Of a DNA stretch of 64,000 nucleotides, positions 46,355 through 56,014 are shown one piece after another. Location of the stretch: positions 1,198,911 to 1,262,910 of the forward strand of contig NZ_KI391971.1 in the NCBI RefSeq assembly GCF_000162475.2. Direction: 5' to 3'. The notes below the pieces were generated by a model. That model ran no database searches. It was not told the origin of the DNA and saw only the letters and a program-made list of their open reading frames with translations. A program made the translations under genes and the position numbers. The first letter of the stretch is position 1. Every line of letters starts with the position of its first letter. Source of the DNA: Granulicatella elegans ATCC 700633. Lineage in GTDB: Bacteria; Bacillota; Bacilli; Lactobacillales; Aerococcaceae.

Positions 46355-46432
46355 ATAAAAAGCTCTAATGTACCGTTCCCAGTCCTTTCAGAGCTCCTTT
46401 AACCGTCACTCTTTGATGAGTATTCCTCACCC
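46355..46432 (-). promoter_or_regulatory. Candidate leader/attenuator upstream of pepA
   Basis: On the minus strand, directly after the stop of the upstream gene, GTGAG-CTCAT form a small hairpin. Then AGCTCT (46390-46395 complement) and AGAGCT (46361-46366 complement) enclose a 23-base loop and are followed by TTTTTATT. The second structure looks like a terminator. I recognise no riboswitch class. It could end the trmB unit or attenuate pepA. Confidence 0.45.
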
Positions 46433-46765
46433 TTAGGCTGACGCTATTTTATATAAATCTAGAACTGCACCTGTTTTTGCATCTGCATAAAATTCGTATT
46501 GTACCAATTCTTCTTGTTCTTTACGAGTAATGCCACCATAGTATACATATCCACTAAAATCTTCTTGTTCAATATACACTGGTTCCATTTCAATCCATGA
46601 ACCTTCAATTGTACCAACAACTGTAAATAAACGACGAACATTTCCTACAATGATATCCCCATTTACTAGTTTCTTCTCATAAAATTTAGAAACGAGCCAT
46701 GCACCAACAAAAGCACCGGCTGCAAGGAATAATCCTGCTCTAAAAGATGATTTATTTTCTGACAT
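46433..46765 (-). CDS. Small secreted/membrane-anchored protein (COG5584-like)
   Basis: The 110-residue protein starts with one membrane helix (FRAGLFLAAGAFVGAWLVSKF, about 8-28) that can act as a signal anchor. A PepSY-like outer domain follows (GDIIVGNVRRLFTVVGTIEGSWIEME, YVYYGGITRKEQEEL). Genes of this type commonly sit between trmB and pepA in Lactobacillales. Its function is unknown. The ATG at 46765 has GAGGAG upstream; a GTG three codons earlier is possible. Confidence 0.8.
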   Translation of the reverse strand: MSENKSSFRAGLFLAAGAFVGAWLVSKFYEKKLVNGDIIVGNVRRLFTVVGTIEGSWIEMEPVYIEQEDFSGYVYYGGITRKEQEELVQYEFYADAKTGAVLDLYKIASA

Positions 46766-46778
46766 TTTACTCACTCCT

Positions 46779-47444
46779 CTATTTTACTTCATAGGGATGA
46801 CGTTCTTTTGGAAAAATTGCTTCTACTCGATAAATCGGATGTCCTTTAGCAGAAAACTTTTCTTCATATTCGGTCATCACATTGCCTTCAAACTCTACTT
46901 GGTGTAAATCTAACCATACTTGCTTTAAAATCATTCCAAATTGAGAAAATGAAGCTAAACTATATTCAAATAATCCACGATTATCTGTTTTAAAATGAAT
47001 TTCTCCTTCTAACGGCAATACTTGTTCATATGCTTTTAGAAAATCAGCATGAGTTAAGCGTCTTTTAGCATGACGTTTCTTAGGCCATGGATCAGAAAAA
47101 TTCAAGTAAATTCGATCAACTTCACCATCTGCAAAATAATCTGTTACTGTTCCACCATCAATATGTAATAATTGTAAGTTTGGAACTTCTGCTGCTAAAG
47201 CTTTTTCTAACGCAACAACAATCACACTTGTTTGAATTTCAATCCCAATATAATTGATTTCTGGATTTTTCTTTGCCATTTCACTAACAAATTGTCCTTT
47301 TCCAGATCCGATTTCAATATGAATCGGATGATCATTTCCAAAACGCTCTTTCCAGCGTCCTTTCCATTCCTCTGGATTTTGAATCACCATTTCTGGATGA
47401 GCTAATAAAGTATCTTTAGCCCATGGTTTATTTCTTAAACGCAA
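46779..47444 (-). CDS. trmB: tRNA (guanine-N7-)-methyltransferase
   Basis: TrmB methylates G46 in the variable loop of tRNA. The 221-residue protein has the SAM-binding stretch [16 protein letters not shown] (about 41-56), [12 protein letters not shown], and the family motif [18 protein letters not shown]. The start is a TTG (47444) with GAGGAG upstream, which overlaps the end of the kinase-like gene. The small anchored protein gene follows after 13 bases. Confidence 0.96.
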   Translation of the reverse strand: MRLRNKPWAKDTLLAHPEMVIQNPEEWKGRWKERFGNDHPIHIEIGSGKGQFVSEMAKKNPEINYIGIEIQTSVIVVALEKALAAEVPNLQLLHIDGGTVTDYFADGEVDRIYLNFSDPWPKKRHAKRRLTHADFLKAYEQVLPLEGEIHFKTDNRGLFEYSLASFSQFGMILKQVWLDLHQVEFEGNVMTEYEEKFSAKGHPIYRVEAIFPKERHPYEVK

Positions 47445-47445
47445 T

Positions 47446-48246
47446 TTAATACTCCTCTTCTTTCATCAAACGATGATTATAAATTGATTTTACCACTAAA
47501 ATCTTTTCATTCATTTCATAATAACGACCTTCAAAATGACTTTTCTTAATAAAGTTTAAACAATTCATCAAAGCATACCATTCAATTCGTTGATAAATAT
47601 TCGTTGATAAATTCAACCCATAAGCATCTAACCATTCACCCCATTGGTGAACAGGAATGTATTGAGTTAAAATCATCGTTAAATCCGATACAGGATCAGC
47701 TAAACGAACCATTTCCCAATCAATTAAATATAATTTATCATTAGCTAATAAAAAATTACGACGATCTAAATCACCATGACAAACGGTTTTGCCTGCTTCT
47801 AATACAAGAGGCAATGTTTCTTTTAAATAATCTAATACTTCTGATAAGAAACGATGACTTTGTAAACCTGATTGTAAATTTACTAAATAATCTTCAATGA
47901 AATGCTGAGCAGTATATTCTTCGCCTTGAATTTTTTGAAGCATTAATAGTAAATTAGGAGACTGATGGATTTCTTTTAATAAATCAATCACTTCCATTGA
48001 ATTCATTTCTTCAGTTGTTAAGGATCGACCATTTAACCATTCTTGAGCTGTTAAAACATCTCCATTTCCTGCTCTCTTGGTCCACATTAATTTAGGGGCA
48101 ATTCCCTCTCCTGACAATGCAGCTAAAAATGGCGAAGAATTTCTTTTTAAAAAGACTCTCTCCTGCGCTCTCACTGCCATATAGGCTTGTCCGGTATCTC
48201 CCCCAATTGGATGTAATTCCCATCCTGCATCCATGTTTTGTTCCAT
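47446..48246 (-). CDS. Phosphotransferase of the aminoglycoside/choline kinase-like family (YtmP)
   Basis: This roughly 266-residue protein has the catalytic loop [13 protein letters not shown] (Brenner-type HxDxxxxN) and the metal-binding segment [16 protein letters not shown]. The substrate is not known for YtmP; some relatives phosphorylate choline or ethanolamine. It is encoded directly before trmB, as in Bacilli. The start ATG at 48246 is preceded by GTAGGGA; MDAGWEL four codons later is also possible. Confidence 0.88.
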   Translation of the reverse strand: MEQNMDAGWELHPIGGDTGQAYMAVRAQERVFLKRNSSPFLAALSGEGIAPKLMWTKRAGNGDVLTAQEWLNGRSLTTEEMNSMEVIDLLKEIHQSPNLLLMLQKIQGEEYTAQHFIEDYLVNLQSGLQSHRFLSEVLDYLKETLPLVLEAGKTVCHGDLDRRNFLLANDKLYLIDWEMVRLADPVSDLTMILTQYIPVHQWGEWLDAYGLNLSTNIYQRIEWYALMNCLNFIKKSHFEGRYYEMNEKILVVKSIYNHRLMKEEEY

Positions 48247-48337
48247 ATTTCTATCCCTACCGACCATTTCTTGAGTTTATTCGTTATCTTTCATTTTATG
48301 CTGTCCCAATGTTTCCGTCAAGCTTCACGGTTAAAAT

Positions 48338-49570
48338 CTATCTTCTTTTCTTTTTACGATTTAAACGTGGTTTTAAATAACCATATAAAAATACTGTAGA
48401 TAATACGGGATACCATAAAAGTCCTACTAATACGAAAGGATTTCTTGAGACTAAAGCTGTTAATAGACTAATCATTATACTTGCTCCAATTACTAACTGT
48501 AAAACAACCCCAATAAAATCATCCATCATTTCCTTTGGTTCATATAAGGAATGAATATAAATAGAATGCGCTTTTGGATGTTTATATAAAGAAGCAAATT
48601 GGAAACAAATCACTAACATCATCATCGATTGAATTGCCATTATCCAATACCAAATAGAACTAATAAATGATAATAAAACTGTCACTACAATCATTTGAAG
48701 AAATACCGTAACATAATTGGAACTTCTTAATGCTGTTCGAACTAATAAATAACGATACGGATGAATACGATTGGGTGTTAGTTTTCCTACGAAAATATCT
48801 AATGATTGATTGCGTTTTGCTTGATGTTTCTTTAAAAACGGCACATCTACAAATAAAGCAATCACTCTAAAAATTCTTTGTTGACGCACTTGTTCTTTTT
48901 GAATCATTTCATTCCAGTCAAAATTCACCGTTTTAGCAGATGCAAAACGATAAAGTCCAATTGCAAGAACTGCTAATACTTGTGCCATCGATAAAGAGAA
49001 CACTTTTGGAATAAAAGAAAGAATTCCAAATAAACAAATACTATTCACCAAATAGAGTGCTACATTATAAAAAGAATTCCTCGGTAACTTTCCTTCAAAA
49101 ATTGATTTTTGAATCATAAAATGGAATCCTTTTAGTGATAATAGCGTTACTAGAATGGCAATAAATGGAATCATTCCGTTCCCATATGCTTGCATAAAAA
49201 TCGGCAACACAAAAATCGTTGCAATAAAATTCATCACTAATGGAAAAATCCAACTATAACGAATCGCACGTTTAAAATAGGGTTTAAAATCTTCACCAAT
49301 CACACTTAAAAAGTGTAAATCTGCCTCTTCTACATAAGTAGCAATTTCACCAAATAAAGGAACAATAGCTAATAATAAACTAATCAATAAAATCAAAGGC
49401 CATTCTAAAATACGAATTGTTTTTAACCATGTTGAATATTGAAATAATAGAAAGCCAAATAAGAAAAAGACAACAATCATAAAATGATCATTCATCATAT
49501 ATTTGGCATATTTCATTACTTTTTTCTGATAAGTCTTGAAACGAGTTCCCCACAATTGTTCACTATTCAT
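48338..49570 (-). CDS. ecsB: ABC transporter permease EcsB
   Basis: The 410-residue integral membrane protein has about nine helices and no soluble domain of note. Its central cytoplasmic part has repeated short basic stretches (FLKKHQAKRNQSLDIF). Position after ecsA and divergent from hit identifies EcsB. Ecs affects protein secretion and intramembrane protease activity in Bacilli; its transported substrate is not settled. The ATG at 49570 overlaps the end of ecsA; an earlier GTG is possible. Confidence 0.9.
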   Translation of the reverse strand: MNSEQLWGTRFKTYQKKVMKYAKYMMNDHFMIVVFFLFGFLLFQYSTWLKTIRILEWPLILLISLLLAIVPLFGEIATYVEEADLHFLSVIGEDFKPYFKRAIRYSWIFPLVMNFIATIFVLPIFMQAYGNGMIPFIAILVTLLSLKGFHFMIQKSIFEGKLPRNSFYNVALYLVNSICLFGILSFIPKVFSLSMAQVLAVLAIGLYRFASAKTVNFDWNEMIQKEQVRQQRIFRVIALFVDVPFLKKHQAKRNQSLDIFVGKLTPNRIHPYRYLLVRTALRSSNYVTVFLQMIVVTVLLSFISSIWYWIMAIQSMMMLVICFQFASLYKHPKAHSIYIHSLYEPKEMMDDFIGVVLQLVIGASIMISLLTALVSRNPFVLVGLLWYPVLSTVFLYGYLKPRLNRKKKRR

Positions 49571-50306
49571 GATGATCACCTGTATTCGTTGTTAAGGCAA
49601 AATACACGTCTTCTAATGAAGTTTCATCAATTTGAACTTCGCCTTTAAGCGTTTCTAAATCTCCTTGTGCTTGAACCAATCCATCATGTAATACAATGAA
49701 ACGATCACAATATTTTTCAGCAGTATCTAGCACATGCGTAGACATTAAAATTGCTGCACCAGATTCTTTTTTTGCTCTTAAAACATTTAATAATGTACGA
49801 ATTCCTAATGGATCTAATCCTAAAAATGGTTCATCGACCACATATAACGGAACGTCTAACATTAATGCACAAACAATGAGTACCTTTTGCTTCATTCCTT
49901 TTGAAAAATAAGCTGGAAACCAATCTAATTGCTTCGTTAAACGAAACTGCTCTACTAATTCCATCGCTCTATGCATCGTTTCAGGTGTGTCTTGTTGATA
50001 AGCACGAGCTGTTAATTCAATATGTTCTCTAAAGGTTAATTCTTCATATAATACCGGCGTTTCCGGAATGACTGCAATCAATTTACGATAATCTCGAACA
50101 CTTTCTGCTACCGTATGCCCTTGAATAGAAATTTCTCCCGAAAATGGTTGAATAAAATTTGTAATACATTTAATGGTTGTACTTTTCCCTGCTCCATTTA
50201 ATCCAATAAGCCCACAAATTTCCCCTGATTGTACTTCAAAAGAAACTCCTTTAATGACAGGAACTTGAGTATAACCAGCTGTTATATGATCTACTTTTAA
50301 TGTCAT
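49563..50306 (-). CDS. ecsA: ABC transporter ATP-binding protein EcsA
   Basis: The 247-residue ATPase has Walker A GLNGAGKSTTIKC (about 35-47), the family-specific signature FSKGMKQKVLI in place of LSGGQ, Walker B LYVVDEPFLGLDP and the H-loop in LMSTHVLDTAEKYC. The start MTLKVDHI at 50306 follows GGAGAA. It is divergent from hit, the same arrangement as in B. subtilis, and forms a complex with EcsB. Confidence 0.94.
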   Translation of the reverse strand: MTLKVDHITAGYTQVPVIKGVSFEVQSGEICGLIGLNGAGKSTTIKCITNFIQPFSGEISIQGHTVAESVRDYRKLIAVIPETPVLYEELTFREHIELTARAYQQDTPETMHRAMELVEQFRLTKQLDWFPAYFSKGMKQKVLIVCALMLDVPLYVVDEPFLGLDPLGIRTLLNVLRAKKESGAAILMSTHVLDTAEKYCDRFIVLHDGLVQAQGDLETLKGEVQIDETSLEDVYFALTTNTGDHHE

Positions 50307-50401
50307 AACTTTCTCCAATCCTACACAATTTAGCATTATTATATCAAAAAAATACTCTAGTTCCTAGAATCTTTCATTTGAAGAAAAACTTCGCGATTTC
50401 A

Positions 50402-50430
50402 TTGCATTCCTTCACTACTCGTGGTACGAT
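50402..50430 (+). promoter_or_regulatory. Sigma-A promoter candidate of hit
   Basis: TTGCAT (50402-50407), a 17-base spacer and TACGAT (50425-50430) precede the hit start by 30 bases. Confidence 0.6.
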
Positions 50431-50460
50431 TTGCCTATACAATTTAAGGAGGTTTTTATC

Positions 50461-50883
50461 ATGTCAGATTGTATTTTTGATAAAATTATTTCTAAAGAAA
50501 TTCCAGCACATATTGTTTATGAAGATGAGGTAGTCATTGCCTTTTTAGACTTAGGTCAAGTAACCCCTGGTCATACATTAGTTGTGCCAAAAAAACACGT
50601 GAAAGATATTTTTGAATATGATGAGGAATTAGCTGCAGCTGTATTTAGCAGAATTCCAAAAATCGCTCGTGCTTTAAAAGCAATGAATCCAGATGTAAAA
50701 GGAGTAAATATTTTAAATAATAATGGAGAAGTTGCTTTTCAAAGTGTATTCCACTCTCATATCCATTTAATTCCTCGTTACAAACACGAAGAAGGTTTCG
50801 GATTGAAATGGGAAACTCATGACTATTCTCACGAGGAATTAGCAAATATCGCACAAAACATTGCCAAACATGTGGAGGGATAA
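50461..50883 (+). CDS. hit: HIT family hydrolase
   Basis: The 140-residue protein has the histidine triad in VFHSHIHLIPRYK (HxHxH, about 99-103). Earlier family segments are CIFDKIISKEIPAHIVYED and LGQVTPGHTLVVPKKH. HIT proteins hydrolyse nucleotide-linked phosphoramidates or dinucleotides. The start at 50461 has AAGGAGG; ten upstream in-frame residues are not coding. It heads a plus-strand run with closely spaced genes through 52518. Confidence 0.95.
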   Translation: MSDCIFDKIISKEIPAHIVYEDEVVIAFLDLGQVTPGHTLVVPKKHVKDIFEYDEELAAAVFSRIPKIARALKAMNPDVKGVNILNNNGEVAFQSVFHSHIHLIPRYKHEEGFGLKWETHDYSHEELANIAQNIAKHVEG

Positions 50884-50885
50884 AT

Positions 50886-51308
50886 ATGAAAGTCATTTAT
50901 GTATTAGATAAAAATAATGGTGTTCTTTTCAATCATCGTCGTCAATCAAGAGATGCTTTTTTAGTTGAAAACATCGTAAGCAAAGTAAAACAGGAAAATG
51001 GAACTTTATTTGTATCAGATTATTCTAAAGAATTATTTGAAGGTACAGATGTTTCTATCCAGTCATTAGCTGAATTCGATCTTTCTTGCGCAAAAGAAAA
51101 TGATTTTGTATTTATTGAAAATGAAGATATTCAACTTGAAGATTATAAAGGCGATTTAGATTATTATTTCTATAAATGGCCTAGTATTTATCCAAGTGAT
51201 AAAACCTTAGAATTACCTTTGAATGATGCTGAAGTCGTTAAAAAAGAACAATTTAACGGAAACTCTCATGATGAAATTTACTTAGAAATTTGGAGAAAAA
51301 ATAAATGA
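50886..51308 (+). CDS. Hypothetical protein after hit
   Basis: The 140-residue acidic protein begins VIYVLDKNNGVLFNHRRQSRDAFLVENIV. A short family with this kind of start is known in Firmicutes and is sometimes mislabelled as ribonuclease Z, although it lacks metallo-beta-lactamase motifs. No membrane segment is present. GGAGGG sits before the ATG, and the stop overlaps the next start (ATGA). Function unknown. Confidence 0.75.
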   Translation: MKVIYVLDKNNGVLFNHRRQSRDAFLVENIVSKVKQENGTLFVSDYSKELFEGTDVSIQSLAEFDLSCAKENDFVFIENEDIQLEDYKGDLDYYFYKWPSIYPSDKTLELPLNDAEVVKKEQFNGNSHDEIYLEIWRKNK

Positions 51309-51649
51309 AAAAATTTGTCAAAGGATTACTCTTCGGAAGTATTGTTGGTGGTACAGTAGCTCTATTAACAACAAAGCAAAATGGTAAAAAAAATCGTGAA
51401 CAGTTATATGAGAATATCGTCAGTTTATCGGAGGATATTTCTACTTTAAGTAATGGGATTCCTGTTCTTCAAAAAGGAACTCAACAATTACAATATCGAA
51501 TTATTCCACAAGTAAAAGAACTATCTGAAGAAATAATGCAAGATGTACAAAATTTTAACCATATGAGCCAACCTCGTATTAAAAGAATTCAAGCACATCT
51601 ATCATTGTTAAATAAACATATTCAAGAAGCAAAAAAGGAGAATGTATGA
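51305..51649 (+). CDS. YtxH domain protein
   Basis: The 114-residue protein has a short N-terminal hydrophobic helix with Gly spacing (GLLFGSIVGGTVALLTTKQNGKKNREQL), the YtxH signature, then a coiled-coil tail. YtxH proteins are small membrane-associated stress-type proteins of unknown action. It overlaps both neighbours by about 4 bases, so it is translated within the hit operon. Confidence 0.82.
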   Translation: MKKFVKGLLFGSIVGGTVALLTTKQNGKKNREQLYENIVSLSEDISTLSNGIPVLQKGTQQLQYRIIPQVKELSEEIMQDVQNFNHMSQPRIKRIQAHLSLLNKHIQEAKKENV

Positions 51650-52518
51650 TTCGATTATTTGCCAGCGATATGGATGGTACGATTTTACAAGATCATTCTA
51701 CAATTCATCCGGACAATATCAAAATGGTACACTATTTACAAGAAAAAAATATTCCATTTGTCATTTGCTCAGGAAGAGATTTCTACCAAGCTTCTCTCTG
51801 CTTAGAACCTGCAAATATTCACTGCCCAGTCATTGGATTAAATGGAGCCGTTATTTATCAAGAAGATGGTACAATCCTAAAAGAAGTCACACTTTCTCAT
51901 GAAGACACACGTATTCTTATTAAAAAAATTGAAAAGCATCATAACAATTGGGATATGATGACTTCTAAGGGATTCTTCTCTTTACATTTTAAAGAGAAAT
52001 TCGCTAAAAAAGTAGCTACTTTTAAAGAAAATCATCCAGAACTTACTCCAGATGAATTAGAAGTTGAAATTGATAAATTAAAAAAACTATTTTATGCCAT
52101 CGATGTTTCTAGTGTTGAGGAAGTTTTAGAAGACCCAACGATTAAAATTTATAAAGTCTTAACTTCTAATTACGAAGCTGAAGATTCATTAATGGAAATT
52201 AAATCTTATGTCGAACAAGAACTTCCTAATCTAGTTGTTACTTCTTCTTTTAAAACAAATATTGAAGTCACTCACAAAGATGCTCAAAAAGGAATCACTC
52301 TTCAATACTACGCAGACACTTTAGGAATTTCAATGGACGAAGTTTTTGCGATTGGAGATAATTCAAATGATGTTTCTATGTTAAAATTGGCTGGTTATAG
52401 TGTAGCAATGGGAAATGCGAATCAAGAAGCAATGAATACTGCTAAATTTCAAACAGATGATAACAAACATGGTGGCGTTGCTAAAGCAATCCAAAAATGT
52501 TTAGATCAACAAAGTTAA
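51646..52518 (+). CDS. Cof-type HAD superfamily phosphatase
   Basis: The 290-residue protein has HAD motif I DMDGTIL (about 8-14), motif II in ICSGRD, motif III Lys in AQKGITLQYY and motif IV GDNSNDVSML. A class IIB cap domain lies between motifs II and III. Such enzymes dephosphorylate sugar phosphates, nucleotides or flavin cofactors; the substrate here is not known. It overlaps the YtxH gene and ends before a terminator. Confidence 0.93.
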   Translation: MIRLFASDMDGTILQDHSTIHPDNIKMVHYLQEKNIPFVICSGRDFYQASLCLEPANIHCPVIGLNGAVIYQEDGTILKEVTLSHEDTRILIKKIEKHHNNWDMMTSKGFFSLHFKEKFAKKVATFKENHPELTPDELEVEIDKLKKLFYAIDVSSVEEVLEDPTIKIYKVLTSNYEAEDSLMEIKSYVEQELPNLVVTSSFKTNIEVTHKDAQKGITLQYYADTLGISMDEVFAIGDNSNDVSMLKLAGYSVAMGNANQEAMNTAKFQTDDNKHGGVAKAIQKCLDQQS

Positions 52519-52552
52519 AAAAATTACCTCCTTATGGGGGTAATTTTTTTAT
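52517..52552 (+). terminator. Intrinsic terminator of the hit-HAD operon
   Basis: AAAATTACC and GGTAATTTTTTT-side bases pair around CCTTATGG; the T run follows directly. It starts at the stop of the HAD gene. Confidence 0.85.
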
Positions 52553-52585
52553 ACACTTTCCTTTTTAATAGTAGGAGGTGATTTT

Positions 52586-52741
52586 ATGGAAACAGATATT
52601 CTTAAACCGTTCATTGCTTTAATTAGCAATATGGGTTTTCCAATTGCAATGAGTATTTACTTACTTCATCGAATGGAACAACGGTTAGATACAATGATTC
52701 ATTTGTTAACTGAACTCAATCATCATTTAAAGAAAGAGTGA
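52586..52741 (+). CDS. YvrJ-like small membrane protein
   Basis: A 51-residue frame has a strong AGGAGG site 7 bases before its ATG. The N-terminal part (ILKPFIALISNMGFPIAMSI) and following YLLHRMEQRLD are close to the YvrJ family: one membrane helix with GFPIA, then a charged helix. It is flanked by terminators on both sides and has no neighbour in operon, so it is a stand-alone small gene. Function unknown. Confidence 0.8.
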   Translation: METDILKPFIALISNMGFPIAMSIYLLHRMEQRLDTMIHLLTELNHHLKKE

Positions 52742-52749
52742 CTCCATCT

Positions 52750-52797
52750 CAGATCTCATGTCATAAAATATAACATGACATGAGACCTGTTTTTTGT
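52750..52797 (+). terminator. Intrinsic terminator after the YvrJ-like gene
   Basis: TCTCATGTCAT pairs with ATGACATGAGA around AAAATATAAC, followed by T-rich sequence. Confidence 0.85.
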
Positions 52798-52822
52798 TTT
52801 TTACATTAAAATCTAGTAAAAT
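52794..52822 (+). promoter_or_regulatory. Candidate promoter of the fused amino-acid ABC transporter
   Basis: TTGTTT (52794-52799), a 17-base spacer and TAAAAT (52817-52822) lie 37 bases before the start at 52859. It overlaps the T run of the preceding terminator. Confidence 0.45.
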
Positions 52823-52858
52823 AGACGCACATTAATTTTTAACAATATGGAGGTCTTT

Positions 52859-54298
52859 ATGAAAATACATACGAACATTAAGAAAAAGAGCTTCTGGATT
52901 AGCTTATTAGGAATTTTGTTTTTCCTTCTTTCTACTCCAATTGAAGCTGCAACAAAAAAATATACGATTGCGACAGATACTACTTTTGCCCCATTTGAAT
53001 TCCAAGATACTTCTGGTAATTATGTTGGAATTGATATGGATTTAATGAATGCTATCGCAAAAGAAGAAAATTTTGAAATTGAAATTAAAGCTTTAGGATT
53101 TAACGCTGCTGTTCAAGCTTTAGAAGCTGGACAAGTTGATGCAGTTATTGCAGGAATGAGTATGACTGATGAAAGAAAACAAAAATTTGACTTCACTGAT
53201 TCATACTTCGATAGTGGTATTGGAATGGCAGTAAGCACTTCAAGCAACATTAGTACTTATGAAGAACTACGAGGTAAAAATGTCGCTGTAAAAATTGGTA
53301 CGCAAGGAGCTAGTTTTGCTTCTTCTATTAAAGATCAATACGGATTTACAATCTCAACATTTGAAGATTCAGCAAATATGTATCAAGATGTAGTCAGTGG
53401 AAATAGTGTGGCTGCTTTTGAAGATTATCCAGTATTAGGATATGCCATTCGCAGTAATCACTTACCAATGACATTAACTTCTTATAAAGAACAAGCCACT
53501 CAATATGGAGTTGCCGTATTAAAAAATCAAAACACTGAATTTATCGAAGCTTTCAACCGTGGATTAGCTACTTTAAAATCTAATGGTGAATACGATAAAA
53601 TCATTAATAACTACATTGGAACAGATGATTCAACAACTACTTCTACTGAAGATACAAGTTTATTAGGATTATTAAAAACAAATGCTCCTACTCTTTTAAA
53701 TGGTTTATGGAATACGATTTGGATTACATTTGTTTCTCTAGCAATTGCAACTATTATTGGAGTTCTTTTAGGATTAATGAGAACTAGCCGTATTTCTGTA
53801 TTAGAAACAATCGCAACTATCTACATTGATTTTATGCGTGGTATTCCACTAATTGTTTTAACATTCTTTATTTATTTTGGAATTCCTCAAGCATTAAATA
53901 TTCGTTTAGATGCAACAGTTGCAGCTATTACAACATTAGGGTTAAATGCTGCTGCTTATATTGCTGAAATTGTCCGTGGTGGTATTAATGCGATTGATAA
54001 AGGCCAAAGTGAAGCAGCGATGAGTTTAGGATTACCATATTACAAATCAATGCAAAAAATCATTTTGCCTCAAGCGATTCGTTTAATGGTTCCGTCATTT
54101 ATTAACCAATTTGTCATTACTTTGAAAGATACTTCAATTTTATCAATCATAGGACTTGTAGAATTGACACAAACTGGTAAAATAATTATTGCAAGAAACT
54201 TACAATCAAGTTCAATGTGGTTTATTGTTGGTATGATGTACTTAATTGTTATTACTCTATTAACAAAAATTTCAGCACGTTTAGAAAGGAAGGCATAA
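52859..54298 (+). CDS. Amino-acid ABC transporter, fused substrate-binding and permease protein
   Basis: The 479-residue protein joins two parts. After a signal peptide (about 1-30, ends near IEAATKK) comes a type 2 binding domain ([47 protein letters not shown]; about 32-255). A permease domain with about five helices follows ([21 protein letters not shown]) and carries the EAA loop [13 protein letters not shown]. This layout is that of GlnP/ArtPQ-type importers for Gln, Asn, Glu or Arg. GGAGG precedes the ATG at 52859. No riboswitch lies upstream, unlike the importer at 39705. Confidence 0.94.
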   Translation: MKIHTNIKKKSFWISLLGILFFLLSTPIEAATKKYTIATDTTFAPFEFQDTSGNYVGIDMDLMNAIAKEENFEIEIKALGFNAAVQALEAGQVDAVIAGMSMTDERKQKFDFTDSYFDSGIGMAVSTSSNISTYEELRGKNVAVKIGTQGASFASSIKDQYGFTISTFEDSANMYQDVVSGNSVAAFEDYPVLGYAIRSNHLPMTLTSYKEQATQYGVAVLKNQNTEFIEAFNRGLATLKSNGEYDKIINNYIGTDDSTTTSTEDTSLLGLLKTNAPTLLNGLWNTIWITFVSLAIATIIGVLLGLMRTSRISVLETIATIYIDFMRGIPLIVLTFFIYFGIPQALNIRLDATVAAITTLGLNAAAYIAEIVRGGINAIDKGQSEAAMSLGLPYYKSMQKIILPQAIRLMVPSFINQFVITLKDTSILSIIGLVELTQTGKIIIARNLQSSSMWFIVGMMYLIVITLLTKISARLERKA

Positions 54299-54299
54299 G

Positions 54300-55031
54300 A
54301 TGGCAATTATCGAAGTAAAAGGCCTTAAAAAAAATTATGGTGAATTAGAAGTCTTAAAATCGATTGATTTAGAAATCGAAGAAGGACAAGTTGTTTGTAT
54401 TATCGGTCCTTCTGGATCAGGTAAATCAACATTTTTACGTTGCTTAAATCGTCTAGAAAAAACAACTGAAGGTAAAGTTATCGTTGATGGTTATGATTTA
54501 ACCGATAAAAATACTGATTTAAACTTTGTTCGTCAAGAAATTGGAATGGTTTTCCAACACTTTAACTTATTCCCTCATTTAACCATTAAAGAAAATATCA
54601 CATTAGCGCCTGTTGAATTAGGACGTGAAACAAAAGAAGATGCAGACAAACATGCCTTAGAATTATTAGGAATGGTTGGACTAGAAGATAAAGCAGATGT
54701 TTATCCAAAAACTTTATCCGGTGGACAAAAACAACGTGTAGCCATTGCTCGTGCTTTAGCGATGAAACCAAAAATGTTATTATTCGATGAACCTACTTCT
54801 GCTCTTGACCCTGAAATGGTTGGAGATGTATTAGAAGTAATGCAACAATTAGCAAAAGATGGTATGACAATGGTCGTAGTAACTCACGAAATGGGATTTG
54901 CGCGCGAAGTAAGTGACCGTGTAATTTTCATGGATGGCGGTTATGTCGTAGAAGATGGTACACCAGAACAAATCTTCAAAAATCCTCAACATAATCGTAC
55001 AAGAGACTTTTTAAATAAAGTTTTACATTAA
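54300..55031 (+). CDS. glnQ: Amino-acid ABC transporter ATP-binding protein, GlnQ type
   Basis: The 243-residue ATPase has Walker [14 protein letters not shown] (about 35-47), signature [15 protein letters not shown], Walker [16 protein letters not shown] and the H-loop in VVTHEMGFA. It starts one base after the fused transporter gene and must power it. AAGGAAGG precedes the ATG. A terminator follows at 55039-55070. Confidence 0.94.
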   Translation: MAIIEVKGLKKNYGELEVLKSIDLEIEEGQVVCIIGPSGSGKSTFLRCLNRLEKTTEGKVIVDGYDLTDKNTDLNFVRQEIGMVFQHFNLFPHLTIKENITLAPVELGRETKEDADKHALELLGMVGLEDKADVYPKTLSGGQKQRVAIARALAMKPKMLLFDEPTSALDPEMVGDVLEVMQQLAKDGMTMVVVTHEMGFAREVSDRVIFMDGGYVVEDGTPEQIFKNPQHNRTRDFLNKVLH

Positions 55032-55038
55032 TATTTAC

Positions 55039-55070
55039 AAAAAGACTTTTGGATTTCCAAAAGTCTTTTT
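55039..55070 (+). terminator. Intrinsic terminator after the GlnQ-type gene
   Basis: AAAAGACTTTTGGA and TCCAAAAGTCTTTT pair around TT, with a T run. Confidence 0.9.
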
Positions 55071-55095
55071 ATTCGACAGAAGAAAGGAATAAACT

Positions 55096-55737
55096 ATGAA
55101 TCATAGAGAAATCATTCATTCGATTCAAAATGAAATGAAAAAATTTTTTACTCAAGAACATACTGGGCATGATTGGTATCATATTGAACGAGTATGGAAA
55201 AATGCTAAAAAAATTGCTGAACATTATCCTGAAGCAAATCATCTACAGATTGAGTTATCTGCCCTACTTCATGATCGATATGATCATAAAATTGTTTCTA
55301 ATGTTGAAGAAGCTAAACTAGAAGTGAGAGATTTATTAGTACAACATGGCTTACCAGAAGATTTAATAAAAAAAATTCTCTATTCCATTGACGCAGTTGG
55401 GTTTCGCAATGGAAAAAATCCTCTTCACCCTATTTCAATTGAGGATAAAATTGTTCAAGATGCGGATCGACTAGATGCGATTGGTGCAATTGCCATTGCT
55501 CGTACTTTTGTTTATTCAGGCGCACACCAACGTCCAATTTATACAGGAGAACCTCAAGATGTGTTAGAAAATGCTCAGGATCTTGAAGACACTGCCATTG
55601 GTCATTTCTATGAAAAATTATTAACTTTATCTGACACTTTACATACTCCCGAAGCACGTGAAATCGCAAAAGGACGACACGAATTTATGAAAGATTATTT
55701 AACCCAATTTTTCGCAGAATGGGAAGGATTAAAGTAA
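55096..55737 (+). CDS. HD domain phosphohydrolase (YedJ-like)
   Basis: The 213-residue protein has the HD metal site: H in GHDWYHIERVWKNA, the HD pair in ALLHDRYDH, and the Asp in VQDADRLDAIGAI. It belongs to the short metal-dependent hydrolases similar to YedJ. The substrate is unknown. AAAGGAAT lies before the ATG. Two head-to-tail structured repeats lie downstream in the plus orientation. Confidence 0.9.
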   Translation: MNHREIIHSIQNEMKKFFTQEHTGHDWYHIERVWKNAKKIAEHYPEANHLQIELSALLHDRYDHKIVSNVEEAKLEVRDLLVQHGLPEDLIKKILYSIDAVGFRNGKNPLHPISIEDKIVQDADRLDAIGAIAIARTFVYSGAHQRPIYTGEPQDVLENAQDLEDTAIGHFYEKLLTLSDTLHTPEAREIAKGRHEFMKDYLTQFFAEWEGLK

Positions 55738-55753
55738 AAGTAAATTTACTCGT

Positions 55754-55920
55754 GAATAGAAGGAAAAAATCATTTTTACTGTTGCGGGACGCCAGCAGCT
55801 TTGCTTTCGCAAATCTCATGGCTAAAATTTGAGCCTTGGTCTCAAATTTTCCCGTAATATAAGCCACTACCTTTGTGGCTTATATTACTGCTACGGTAAA
55901 AATGTTTTTTCTTTCTATTC
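55754..55920 (+). repeat. Structured 3'-UTR repeat, full copy I1 (plus orientation)
   Basis: It starts 17 bases after the stop of the HD gene. The closing arms are GAATAG/CTATTC and CATTTTTAC/GTAAAAATG. P2 is TTTGC/GCAAA between GCCAGC and CATGGC. P3 is AAATTTGAG/CTCAAATTT with tip CCTTGGT. P4 is GTAATATAAGCCAC/GTGGCTTATATTAC. GCGGGACG replaces the usual AAAGGACG. The T run lies inside the last arm. Confidence 0.83.
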
Positions 55921-56014
55921 ACTCTCTTTGATGTGAGTATCGTATGGGTCTTTACTAGTGCTGTAATAATTTATCTCAAACTTTAAAAGGATTAAAAGAT
56001 AAAGCTTCTACTCG

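Noticed and set aside
49563-50306. Degenerate ABC signature FSKGMKQK in EcsA as a sign of decay
   Set aside because: This variant is characteristic of the EcsA family; the other motifs are intact.
55685-55867. Open frames inside the repeat copies near 55.7 and 30.5 kb
   Set aside because: They arise from paired arms of the repeats and have no ribosome sites.
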